Below are positions 26,463 to 33,867 of a stretch of DNA of 64,000 nt, piece after piece. This DNA is from Pseudomonas helmanticensis. Its GTDB lineage: Bacteria > Pseudomonadota > Gammaproteobacteria > Pseudomonadales > Pseudomonadaceae. Made by a program: the position numbers and the translations under genes. The stretch covers positions 3,968,001 through 4,032,000 of the forward strand of contig NZ_FXUY01000001.1 of the NCBI RefSeq assembly GCF_900182985.1. Reading direction: 5' to 3'. Numbering within the stretch: position 1 is the first letter of the stretch; each line of letters opens with the position of its first letter. Below the pieces are notes generated by a model, which was not told the DNA's origin, searched no databases, and saw nothing but the letters and a program-made list of their open reading frames with translations.

Positions 26463-26734
26463 GCGTGCCGCATGAGGTAGTGAGCCGTCAGGCGTAAGAT
26501 GCATGAGCTACCTGCATTCGACACAGTCTGTGTGAAGACTCGCTGGGCACGTTAAACACCGAAGCTACGCAGTTCACCTGAGGAACTGGCAAAAACAGTA
26601 CACGATTGGCCACACAGACTGCTCATACCGGTATGTGGCTGCCAGGGCCATCAGGGGCTCTGGTCAGTCGCAAGAGTTCACCTACAGCTACTAACTTTTG
26701 AAATTGTAAAACCAATTAAATATTAGGAGACCCC
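26463..26734. other. Gap between the ATPase and HNH genes
   Basis: These 272 bases contain no credible gene. The last 40 bases are AT-rich and end in TTAGGAGACCCC before the HNH-protein ATG, so that gene may have its own promoter. Confidence 0.4.
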
Positions 26735-27691
26735 ATGGAAAATCCTTCAAAGGCAAGAAAAAAAATACCGAAACAACTCGAAAGTCTCTTGCTCTACAAT
26801 GCCGCCAAAACTTGCTGTGTATGCCGAGTTCCGCGTGCACCAGTTGAAATTCACCATATCGATGAAAACCCTGCCAATAATATTGAAGACAACCTCGTGG
26901 TGATTTGCAAAAACTGCCACGAGGAGGCTCATACCAAACGGCCGCTTTCAAAGAGTTTGACTGCCGGTCGACTTATAGATTTCAAAATCCGTTGGCAAGA
27001 TGAGGTGAAAAATCGCTCGGCGAATGCAATGCTGCCAAGCTCCAACCTTGATCAAGCAATGTGGACATATATAAACCATCAAAGACTACCAGTATTGATG
27101 AAGGCATTTGATGTGAAATTTGACGCAGGCCTGTTATATTTTCTTGCAAAGAGAAAAGTAGTCGATAGAAATGGAATTCCAATTTTCCAGCTAGAATGCA
27201 AGGATCGTGATAACAGCCTAACAACTATATATGAACGATTCGAATGGGATGACTCGCAGAGACTTCACGACCTCTATATGGATGCAGTTGACAAACTAAT
27301 ACAAAAGACACACCCAATTGAGCTCGGTGCAATTTGGACAAAGACAGAAATAAAAACAATCCTCAAACCAGGCTCGATTTGTTTCTGTATGAGAGGCTTT
27401 CACTTCAGAGGCGGGGAGCGAAAAAATGGAGAGGAAGACAGATTTGTATACGCAAGAGCAAAGAACATTGAAGTTCAGCTCCTTGCCAACACAAGGCATA
27501 TGTATGGGAACTCTGCTCTTTACACAAATTTTGCAGGTAGCAGGTTCGCGGCCATTCTGATGATCATCAAAGAGGTGGTAAATGAAGAGGGTGTTCTTGT
27601 AGTGAGAGCAACTCCTTTAGCAATGGGCGCAGGTTTTATCCCCAGTGAATACGAAACACCACATAAACTCCGTTATGGCTGGGCAGTATAG
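26735..27691 (+). CDS. HNH endonuclease-domain protein with an unknown C-terminal domain
   Basis: This 318-residue protein has an N-terminal HNH module: CxxC (C27/C28-C30), the HH of EIHHIDENPANN (H40-H41), N53 and the second knuckle CKNCHEEAH (C58-C61). All core residues are therefore present. The remaining 240 residues (from about AMLPSSNLDQAMWTY) match nothing I recognise and contain charged, aromatic-rich segments. The gene is AT-rich compared with host genes and has a good TAGGAG site. It lies 272 bases after the RloC-like ATPase. The two may act together as an ATPase plus HNH pair, as in Septu-type systems, but this is inference. Confidence 0.75.
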   Translation: MENPSKARKKIPKQLESLLLYNAAKTCCVCRVPRAPVEIHHIDENPANNIEDNLVVICKNCHEEAHTKRPLSKSLTAGRLIDFKIRWQDEVKNRSANAMLPSSNLDQAMWTYINHQRLPVLMKAFDVKFDAGLLYFLAKRKVVDRNGIPIFQLECKDRDNSLTTIYERFEWDDSQRLHDLYMDAVDKLIQKTHPIELGAIWTKTEIKTILKPGSICFCMRGFHFRGGERKNGEEDRFVYARAKNIEVQLLANTRHMYGNSALYTNFAGSRFAAILMIIKEVVNEEGVLVVRATPLAMGAGFIPSEYETPHKLRYGWAV

Positions 27692-27721
27692 TTGCTCGCG
27701 GTAGGAATGGCAGTCATCTGC

Positions 27722-28322
27722 CCCCGCACAGATCCGTACGTACAGAATTACCGCATACGGCTCCTGCTTTGGGTTTTAACGCCGAAGCTGATTATGGGAT
27801 AAGGATCCATAGGTAGTTCGCGTGTATAGGGGATAAGCAATCGGGCCCGCGCAGTCATGCGTTCCCAATTCAGTCGGTGTCGCTGACTCCCCCCGTTTAA
27901 GGGCATGCCTCCAAGCTCCGATAATTTCCCGGCAAAAAGCATCCAGCCGCCGTGTATTACCGGACACGTGGTGATAATTTCAATAGCATCTAAACAACCG
28001 AGTCAACCACTGCCCAATCACTGGGACAGGCTTTTGCCTGCGCTTATGTAACCGCGATCATATTTCCTTGAGTGTTGCTCTCATACGTTTGCTGATGGTC
28101 ACGCGCCCCACCTCGAACATCCCATTCTTGGCTTGACCACAGAGATGCGTTAACCCAAAAAAGTCGAATGTTTCTGGCATCCCTTCGCCACGTTTCCTGC
28201 GATCTTCAACCGCGAACCAGCCAAACCGCAGCGGACGTGTTTTCTCTGTGTGTAAAGTCAGGTTGAACTGAGCGAGTCGAGCGGTAATACCCCCTAATCT
28301 CTGTCGCCATCCAAACGTGTCG
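27722..28322 (-). pseudogene. Decayed group II intron maturase/reverse transcriptase, C-terminal part
   Basis: Reading the minus strand in pieces gives recognisable LtrA-type maturase sequence. First comes LTLHTEKTRPLRFGWFA near 28230-28270. Next is GMPETFDFFGLTHLCG near 28150-28180. A later frame gives NTRRLDAFCREIIGAWRHAL near 27890-27960. The 3' end gives EPYAV and VRICAG near 27730. Several stops and frameshifts separate these. The usual reverse transcriptase half is missing, so this is an inactive 3' fragment of an intron-encoded protein. Confidence 0.75.
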
Positions 28323-28451
28323 GCAACCAGCCCTAACGTTCACTTGGGCAGCCGGTCATGATAACTTCTTGCTCCATGAGGCGCTGGACCGTCCAAGCAG
28401 ACTCTTTCTCCATCACCCCTAACGATCTGAGCCGCTAAGGAAGCCCACTGA

Positions 28452-29465
28452 ATGAGTGAACATACATTTCCACAGTTAACATCCTCCAAACTCAAGGGCA
28501 GTATCGGGCAGACATTTTTCGCTAATTTTGTCCATCAATTGCTGAATTTCAGTTATCGGCCAGTTCCACAAGATTCAGATTTCGGTATTGACGGATATAT
28601 CGATATCGTCATCGGAGAAAACGTGACGGGTCGTACGTTGGCAGTTCAAATAAAATGCGGCGATTCCTATTACGCTCCCAACACCGAAGGCGACATAAAG
28701 TACAATGGAGAAAACAAGCATTTAAACTTCTATCTAAACACAACCACCCCTATCATATTAGTTGTATTAAATAGCACCTGTACTAAAGGGTGCTGGGTGC
28801 AATTCAAGAAAGAAATCATAATGCCTTCGACCAATGGATGGCACATAGAAATGCCAAGCCGAAACGTACTCTCCAAAGACATTATTGAAACATGGACGAG
28901 AATCGCGGGGCCTGCGATCGACCATACAGAGGCTATCCGGCATTCTTGGAAACTTAATGATTCACTTGACGCCGCCGGCTTCCAGTTTTTCCAAGTTGAG
29001 AAGGATGAAATTTTAGATTTATCCTTTAAATCCATTGAGGAGCTGATAGAGCGGTCAAGCAGAAGCCGCCAATCGCTGATCAAAAACCAAGGGAAAGTCG
29101 AGCTGTTTATCGACGGTTTCAACGAGGATCCTCGAGAAATTTACGAGATCCCAGAAATCCGTAATTGGTACGCAAAAAGCCTGGAGCTTGGCATCCCTTG
29201 GCTATATTTTCTTTCCACAAAATTGGACGCCATGGACTTGCTACATTGTTTGATGGCGATGTGCGATGTCACAGCGAAGCCGCACTTCGACGGTACCAAG
29301 CACATTACGTTCGATCGCCCAGAGCAAATAGGATTTTGGCTAATCCGAAACTTGGAGAACCTTTTACAATTTACTGCGCGTCATAACCTCCCCAGTGAAA
29401 CTAGCCAAGAAATATACGAAAACACCATGAAGTTCATCCGAACAACTACTGGGTTTTCGAGGTAG
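28452..29465 (+). CDS. DUF4365-type PD-(D/E)XK-like nuclease-fold protein
   Basis: This 337-residue protein begins MSEHTFPQLTSSKLKG and has the DUF4365 core (VPQDSDFGIDGYIDIV, about residues 37-52, then TLAVQIKCGDSYY, about 63-75). That gives the D...QxK pattern of PD-(D/E)XK folds. The rest is helical without a recognised domain. GGAAG lies nine bases before the ATG. The gene is AT-rich and bounded by an intron fossil upstream and an att-like repeat downstream. DUF4365 proteins are common in defence islands and as fusions to effector domains. The role here is unknown. Confidence 0.75.
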   Translation: MSEHTFPQLTSSKLKGSIGQTFFANFVHQLLNFSYRPVPQDSDFGIDGYIDIVIGENVTGRTLAVQIKCGDSYYAPNTEGDIKYNGENKHLNFYLNTTTPIILVVLNSTCTKGCWVQFKKEIIMPSTNGWHIEMPSRNVLSKDIIETWTRIAGPAIDHTEAIRHSWKLNDSLDAAGFQFFQVEKDEILDLSFKSIEELIERSSRSRQSLIKNQGKVELFIDGFNEDPREIYEIPEIRNWYAKSLELGIPWLYFLSTKLDAMDLLHCLMAMCDVTAKPHFDGTKHITFDRPEQIGFWLIRNLENLLQFTARHNLPSETSQEIYENTMKFIRTTTGFSR

Positions 29466-29500
29466 AAACGAGCTGCTAATCGATCCAGCCTTTTTAAGAA

Positions 29501-29549
29501 CCGTCCGAAATGGAGAGTTTCTCAAAGGAGAAGCGAAGTTTTCGGACGG
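29501..29549. repeat. Two-tier inverted repeat after the DUF4365 gene
   Basis: The outer arms CCGTCCGAAA (29501-29510) and TTTCGGACGG (29540-29549) pair perfectly. The inner sequence can pair again (TTTCTC with GAGAA around AAAG). It could be the end of an mRNA, a small structured RNA, or a recombination substrate, since it sits 14 bases before the decayed att copy. Confidence 0.55.
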
Positions 29550-29562
29550 GCTAAATCGATAC

Positions 29563-29609
29563 ACACAGAAAACAAGGCTCGCAGAAATTCGGGCCTTTGT
29601 TGTTTCTGG
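29563..29609 (+). repeat. Decayed internal att-like copy
   Basis: GAAAACAAGGC...GCAGAAATTCGGGCCTTTGTTGTTTCTGG matches the tRNA-Thr terminator region with several substitutions and lacks the tRNA 3' end. It suggests two successive integrations at the same site, with the caspase-like gene alone in the distal piece. Confidence 0.6.
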
Positions 29610-29691
29610 CTTCCAAAAATCAAACTTCCCCCCTGTGGGAGCCGCCGAAATTTTGCTAATATTATTTTCGATTATTTTTTTGGAAGCTAGT

Positions 29692-30573
29692 ATGGCAGAT
29701 TTCACGTTCGACAGGGTTGTGGTGTTTCAGTCTCTTCAGCCTCATGAATTCAAATCCGGCACAGAGTTGAAATTATATTTAGAGGGATTGTCCGAAGATT
29801 CATCTCATCCTATCCCTATTGAATTATATGAATTTTCTGATTTGATCGGTTTTAAGCAGCAGCTTCTTGTATTGTGTAACTCCATTGAATTAGGTCAGCA
29901 TCCAATACTTCACTTGGAAATGCACGGACTTGCGGATGCTTCTGGGTTAGTGCTTTCGGACAATTCAAAAATAACCTGGTCGGATTTGCAGCCAATTCTT
30001 GCTGAACTGAATATGGCCAGTGGATTCAATCTTTTAGTCTGTGTCGCAACGTGTTTTGGTGGGCACTCATTATCTATGGTCAATCCGATAAGGCCTTCCC
30101 CTTGCTTCGCAATAATTGGGCCTATCAAGTCAATATCCGGACCAGACTTATTACAGGCTTTTCGCGGATTTTACAGGATATTGTTTGAAAGCTTAGATGC
30201 AAAACTAGCATTTAAAGATCTATTGGGAAGCAGGATTGTAGGAAGTGGATTTATTGGCAGAAGTTCTGAAGAATGGTATTTATATTTGGCAAAACGGTTC
30301 CTAGAGGGCTATTGTAAAAATTATGAAGCCGGACAAGAATTGGATGCCGCTGACTCTGACAAGGAAGATTTAAATGCCCTTGGTTTTTGGGGGGGGAGAG
30401 ACCAGCTAAATCGAGAAAAATATCGAAATTTCACCTCGCAGATATTTAATAGATTTTTTATGGTTGATGATATTCCGGATTGTGCCCAACGATTTGAATC
30501 GACACGCCTAGAAGCGGAAAGGCTGGGGCAACAATTTTTCTTAACTCATTCAGAGGTCGCTGCTCCGGACTAA
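29692..30573 (+). CDS. Stand-alone caspase-like (CHAT-type) protease candidate
   Basis: The start is placed at ATG 29692 (MADFTFDRVVVFQSLQ), with GGAAG upstream. The 293-residue product has a caspase-fold arrangement: a beta strand ending in His-Gly (ILHLEMHGLADASGLVLSD, H about 82), then a strand ending in Cys (NLLVCVATCFGGHS, C about 123), 41 residues later. This His...Cys dyad spacing fits CHAT/caspase-like peptidases. There is no fused sensor or effector domain; the C-terminal part is helical. The gene is clearly AT-rich relative to host genes. In bacteria such proteases often act in abortive defence. Partner and target are unknown. Confidence 0.6.
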   Translation: MADFTFDRVVVFQSLQPHEFKSGTELKLYLEGLSEDSSHPIPIELYEFSDLIGFKQQLLVLCNSIELGQHPILHLEMHGLADASGLVLSDNSKITWSDLQPILAELNMASGFNLLVCVATCFGGHSLSMVNPIRPSPCFAIIGPIKSISGPDLLQAFRGFYRILFESLDAKLAFKDLLGSRIVGSGFIGRSSEEWYLYLAKRFLEGYCKNYEAGQELDAADSDKEDLNALGFWGGRDQLNREKYRNFTSQIFNRFFMVDDIPDCAQRFESTRLEAERLGQQFFLTHSEVAAPD

Positions 30574-30904
30574 ATTGCGTGTTTGGCGCATGAGGTTGGC
30601 TTCGCAGTTGTAGTAGGACTGAACGTAAACAAGGGCGCCGAATGACCGTTTTTGGCGGACTTCTGCCTACTCTCTACGGAGGGGATGATCGACAACGATC
30701 GAATTCAGGAGGCTTTCCATTCCGTATGCGGCTCTGAATTACTTACAGACCGACAATGTGCTCACATCTAAAAAATCCCGAATTCGATTCCACCGAGCGC
30801 CATAACTAGCTGATTTATTTATATTTACTAGTTGGGGTACGCCGAATTTTCCAGCGAACTCCAGATGCCCGAAAAACCTACTCTCGCCGAAACATACCGT
30901 TCGT
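30574..30904. other. Non-coding end of the island
   Basis: About 330 bases lie between the caspase-like gene and the right att repeat. I see no gene here. Short AT-rich runs occur near 30770-30840. Confidence 0.35.
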
Positions 30905-30962
30905 CTGGTGCCGCACCACAAAACGAAGCCCCTGCAGAACTGCAGGGGCTTTGTTGTTTCTG
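30905..30962 (+). repeat. attR-like repeat with its terminator hairpin
   Basis: CTGGTGCCGCACCA followed by CAAAACGAAGCCCCTGCAG and the TTTGTTGTTTCTG tail repeats 20165-20225, with one G and a TA missing and one loop change. It marks the right boundary of a region of about 10.7 kb integrated in tRNA-Thr. Confidence 0.85.
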
Positions 30963-30990
30963 AGGTTTGTTTTTCCATCCCGAATGAAAA

Positions 30991-31022
30991 GCCCCCGACA
31001 GCAATCGCTGTCGGGGGCTTTC
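30991..31022. terminator. Bidirectional terminator between the island and hicAB
   Basis: A perfect 12-bp stem (GCCCCCGACAGC / GCTGTCGGGGGC) with AATC loop is flanked by AAAA and TTT. It lies eight bases beyond the hicB stop and should end the hicAB transcript. Confidence 0.85.
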
Positions 31023-31029
31023 TACAATC

Positions 31030-31455
31030 CTACGCAGCCTCAACCGAAAGCAAAATCCGACGCCCAAGCTGCTGCAAAGCACGCTCGACATTCTCGATCT
31101 TGGAGTGATGCAGGAAATCGACTAACCGATCTACCTGAGGCCGTTGTACACCCAAGCGTCGTGCCAGTTCAGCTTTGCTGACCCCAGACTCCAGAAGCGT
31201 ATTCCACAACGCAACCTTTGCCGCAGTCAGTGCAGGCAGCCGCAACACCGCGTCACTTTCCTGCTCCCCCGCATCACCTGTCGGAATCAATCGACGATCA
31301 TCGACGTAGATCGACAGGGCGGTCTCGATGGCATCGATAGCACTGTCGAGCGCCTGTTCAAGGGTGTCGCCAACGGCGTGCATCTCTGGAATTTCTGCGC
31401 AGGACAACCAGACACTGTCCGGCTCTTCGTGAACTTCCAACGCATATTCGAACAT
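31030..31455 (-). CDS. hicB: HicB-type antitoxin
   Basis: The start is taken at ATG 31455 (MFEYALEVHEEPDSVWLSC). The 141-residue product has the HicB partial RNase H fold (ALEVHEEPDSVWLSCAEIPEMHAVGDTLEQALDSAIDAIETAL) and a C-terminal helix-turn-helix (GVSKAELARRLGVQRPQVDRLVDF). It should bind HicA and repress the promoter upstream of hicA. It is transcribed after hicA with a 31-base gap. Confidence 0.88.
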   Translation of the reverse strand: MFEYALEVHEEPDSVWLSCAEIPEMHAVGDTLEQALDSAIDAIETALSIYVDDRRLIPTGDAGEQESDAVLRLPALTAAKVALWNTLLESGVSKAELARRLGVQRPQVDRLVDFLHHSKIENVERALQQLGRRILLSVEAA

Positions 31456-31486
31456 CACGATTCCTCTCATGGGGTACAACTGGGTC

Positions 31487-31669
31487 TCAATCCTTGAGGC
31501 CCAGCTGTTTGATTATCGATTTTCTCAACCCTTCGCCCATTTCCTTGGCTCCGTGGTCGGGAAACACAGTTGATTTGCCGTTCAAGGAAACCTTGAAGTG
31601 GCTACCCTTGCCGTTTTGGAACTCTACGCCTTGGGCTTTCAACCATCGCCGAAACTCGCTGTACTTCAT
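31487..31669 (-). CDS. hicA: HicA-type mRNA interferase toxin
   Basis: The start is placed at ATG 31669 (MKYSEFRRWLKAQG). An alternative ATG lies two codons upstream, and a longer frame runs through the operator. The 60-residue dsRBD-like fold has the catalytic His in GKGSHFKVSLNGK, followed by FPDHGAKEMGEGLRKSIIKQLGL. It cleaves translated mRNA and is neutralised by HicB. Confidence 0.88.
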   Translation of the reverse strand: MKYSEFRRWLKAQGVEFQNGKGSHFKVSLNGKSTVFPDHGAKEMGEGLRKSIIKQLGLKD

Positions 31670-31700
31670 GTGCATCACTCGCCGTTTCGGTAAAGCGAAT

Positions 31701-31739
31701 GTGCAACATATTTGCTGCACATGCAACATAAGTGTTGCA
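31701..31739. promoter_or_regulatory. Candidate HicB operator
   Basis: Two overlapping palindromes lie just before hicA: GTGCA...TGCAC (31701-31720) and TGCAAC ATAAGT GTTGCA (31722-31739). The word TGCAACATA is repeated 20 bases apart, about two helical turns. This is a plausible HicAB autoregulation site. Confidence 0.6.
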
Positions 31740-32052
31740 CTGCAAAGAAACACCAGCAGCCACCACCTGGCCACGATTGCGCATCCGTCCTCCCCAAGCT
31801 ACCGTCAAACCCGTCGCTGCCAATTCAGCGACCGGGCCTGAGAACCCGCGTAAGATGCAGGCGCACCAGCGCCCCAAACCACGATTGCCGACGCTTTTTT
31901 AGTGTCAGCGTTCACGTGCAATGGCGGCTGTGCGTGGGAGACCTTCGGGCCTGCCGGGTTCCTGTATCTCCGGTTTCTCAGCCTGCGCATAGCTGCCACC
32001 CTTTCGCCTGAGAATGAAATGGCAGCTCTCATTTGATACAGGGAGTTAACAA

Positions 32053-32127
32053 ATGAAAGCCATTGATCCGTCAGCACACAGGTCACTTCACGCCCGTCCA
32101 TCTCGAACGGCAGGTGAAGCTAAATGA
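32053..32127 (+). CDS. 24-residue upstream ORF coupled to the DUF3077 gene
   Basis: The ORF has an excellent GGGAG site six bases before its ATG and encodes MKAIDPSAHRSLHARPSRTA followed by GEAK. It ends in TGA overlapping the ATG of the next gene (ATGA). It is probably a leader peptide or a true small protein expressed with the DUF3077 protein. Confidence 0.5.
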   Translation: MKAIDPSAHRSLHARPSRTAGEAK

Positions 32128-32405
32128 CCCACTCTCAAGATCTGAAAACCCTCGGCCTCACCCACTTTTCCTTTCAATCCAATCAGGCAATGTTCCGCAC
32201 CAACCGTGGTGTGCCGGTGATAGCCGCCCTTTCCCACGCATCCCACTTGCTTCACATTTCACGACTGCTCACTGCGGACACTTCAATCTCGCGAGATCCT
32301 GATCTTCACGCTTATGCCTCGCAGTATTTGCAGGACTTGAGCAAAGCGCTGATCGATGATGTAGTGAAAGTGATGGATGCGCCGCCGGACAAGCCGTTGA
32401 TGTAA
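32124..32405 (+). CDS. DUF3077 family protein
   Basis: This 93-residue protein has the DUF3077 pattern (LTHFSFQSNQAMFRTNRGVPVIAALSHASHLLHISRLLT). The C-terminal helical part is LHAYASQYLQDLSKALIDDVVKVMD. The family is common and small in Pseudomonas and has no known function. It starts by overlap with the short ORF upstream and ends just before a strong terminator. Confidence 0.75.
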   Translation: MTHSQDLKTLGLTHFSFQSNQAMFRTNRGVPVIAALSHASHLLHISRLLTADTSISRDPDLHAYASQYLQDLSKALIDDVVKVMDAPPDKPLM

Positions 32406-32418
32406 CCACCGTTGTAAG

Positions 32419-32443
32419 GCCCTCGCTGATGCGAGGGCTTTTT
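32419..32443 (+). terminator. Terminator of the DUF3077 gene
   Basis: A perfect 8-bp stem GCCCTCGC TGAT GCGAGGGC is followed by TTTTT. Confidence 0.9.
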
Positions 32444-32448
32444 GCGTT

Positions 32449-33129
32449 TCAGACCTGACTGATCTCAAGCACAAACGAAATCTTCTGCTGACTCGCACTC
32501 CACACATAGCGCAAATGCTTGCCCTGCTTCGGAATCGATACCGCTGGCGGCCGGAATGCGGCAACGCATTCATGACCGGGCAGGCGAACGCTGTTGTAGA
32601 GCAGTCCCCACGACTCGGTTTCGCGCAGTTGTCGGGCGAATAGCTGAGACGGCCCATAAGCGTCCGGATCCGGATTGTGCATTTCTGGGTGATCGTGACG
32701 AATGTTGTGTAACGGTTTAACCACCCGATTAACGTAAGTCCGCATGGTCAACTCAAGATCCGGCTCCTGAGTCGCGGCGAGAAATCGCTCCTGGTGATAA
32801 CAGGTCTCGGCGATGGCAGCAGCCTGACTGCTGGCGGCGTAGTAAACGCCGAAGGTGCCATCGCAGAAACGACTGCGTTTGCCGATGTGGGTAAACGCAG
32901 CCATCACCGGAGTCGAGCCGGGACCGGAGAGTCGGTCTTCGATTCTCACTCGGGCGAGAACGCCGGCCTGTTCGATCAGCCGATCATTGGTCAGCGCTTC
33001 AATCGCGTAGGCAACTTCCAGGTCTTCGGGATCGAGCACATCTTCGAACAGCGCAATCGGCGGGAAGCTGCTGTTGACGATCCGGTAGGCTCGCGGCCAT
33101 GCCACATCTACCAACTCTGGCGCTTTCAA
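32449..33129 (-). CDS. RES-domain toxin (NAD+ phosphorylase type)
   Basis: The start is placed at TTG 33129, which overlaps the antitoxin stop (TTGA). No ATG of suitable position exists, and a longer frame runs through the antitoxin gene. The 226-residue product has the RES pattern: YRIVNSSFPP (conserved Arg), RFCDGTFGVYYAASSQAAAIAET (the R...Y...E core) and a Ser-containing GLLYNSVRLPGHECVAAF region. RES toxins degrade NAD+ in the cell and are blocked by the adjacent Xre-family antitoxin. Confidence 0.85.
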   Translation of the reverse strand: MKAPELVDVAWPRAYRIVNSSFPPIALFEDVLDPEDLEVAYAIEALTNDRLIEQAGVLARVRIEDRLSGPGSTPVMAAFTHIGKRSRFCDGTFGVYYAASSQAAAIAETCYHQERFLAATQEPDLELTMRTYVNRVVKPLHNIRHDHPEMHNPDPDAYGPSQLFARQLRETESWGLLYNSVRLPGHECVAAFRPPAVSIPKQGKHLRYVWSASQQKISFVLEISQV

Positions 33130-33533
33130 CCGCGCACCCCGTCGAGGTAGCGGCGTACATCGGCAATGTCGACCACGCGGCCGGCGAGCATGTAATCCAG
33201 CGCTGTTTGTCCATTGAACGGCGCCGCCGTGTTCGGGCTGCTGACCCACGTGTAGGCGCGCTCGCGGCTATTGCTGAAGATGATGCTCAACGCCTTGTGA
33301 ATGCCCATCAGGTAGGAGATGCGCTCAAGGGTGTCGTTAGGCAGACGGACATTCGGCAGGTGTTTGTATTTGTAGAACGTGGTGTTGCCGACGCCACCGA
33401 GCAATATGCGTTGCTGCTCGGCGCTGCAGCCCCAGCGCTCCATGAGGTTAAAGAAGAACTTCAGCGCGACGCGACCGGCTTCGGGGGCGTCGAGTTGTTC
33501 GCGTGGGGTTACGGCCTGCGATGAGGTGGTCAT
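33126..33533 (-). CDS. Xre/MbcA/ParS-type antitoxin (DUF2384)
   Basis: This 135-residue protein has an N-terminal helical DNA-binding part (ALKFFFNLMERWGCSAEQQRILLGGVGNTTFYKYKHLP). The C-terminal DUF2384 part (LMGIHKALSIIFSNSRERAYTWVSSPNTAAPFNGQTALDYML) includes the G-x-T-x-L-D motif and plugs the RES active site. It comes first in the operon and overlaps the toxin. Repeats upstream may be its operator. Confidence 0.87.
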   Translation of the reverse strand: MTTSSQAVTPREQLDAPEAGRVALKFFFNLMERWGCSAEQQRILLGGVGNTTFYKYKHLPNVRLPNDTLERISYLMGIHKALSIIFSNSRERAYTWVSSPNTAAPFNGQTALDYMLAGRVVDIADVRRYLDGVRG

Positions 33534-33573
33534 GTGGCCGCCTCCTTGATTAGAAACCTGAATATGAGCCTAG

Positions 33574-33615
33574 TACAGATACGGATAGATATTAATATTT
33601 AATACAGAAACGAAT
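33574..33615. promoter_or_regulatory. Direct repeats upstream of the Xre antitoxin gene
   Basis: TACAGATACGGAT (33574-33586) and TACAGAAACGAAT (33603-33615) are 29 bases apart, in an AT-rich stretch (ATTAATATTTAAT between them) that should contain the res-xre promoter. They are likely antitoxin binding sites. Confidence 0.5.
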
Positions 33616-33867
33616 TAGATTTTCGCCAAAAACCTTCGACAAAAACCCATCTCACGCACCAAAACCACGCACTTTTTTTGACCCTCATCACCCCCATACC
33701 CCCAAAAACCCCGATCCTGTGTCAGCTTCCAGCCATCGGCAGGGACATCAATTCGCTACTAAACCCGCGACAACTATGCTCAGGTGCAGGAATATACCCA
33801 GCATATGGCCGCCGGACCGGCGGTCTCGTAAACAACAATACCCAGCCCACTTTAGAGGGCATTACCC
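33616..33867. other. Intergenic region before the LysR gene
   Basis: The stretch holds a GC-rich inverted repeat (CCGCCGG a CCGGCGG, 33809-33823) and the AGAGGG ribosome site of the LysR gene. No gene is visible. Confidence 0.35.

Noticed and set aside
31701..31739. Repeated TGCAACATA words considered as a CRISPR-like array
   Set aside because: There are only two copies with a short spacer at a hicA promoter. An operator is a better reading. No CRISPR array or cas gene is seen in the window.
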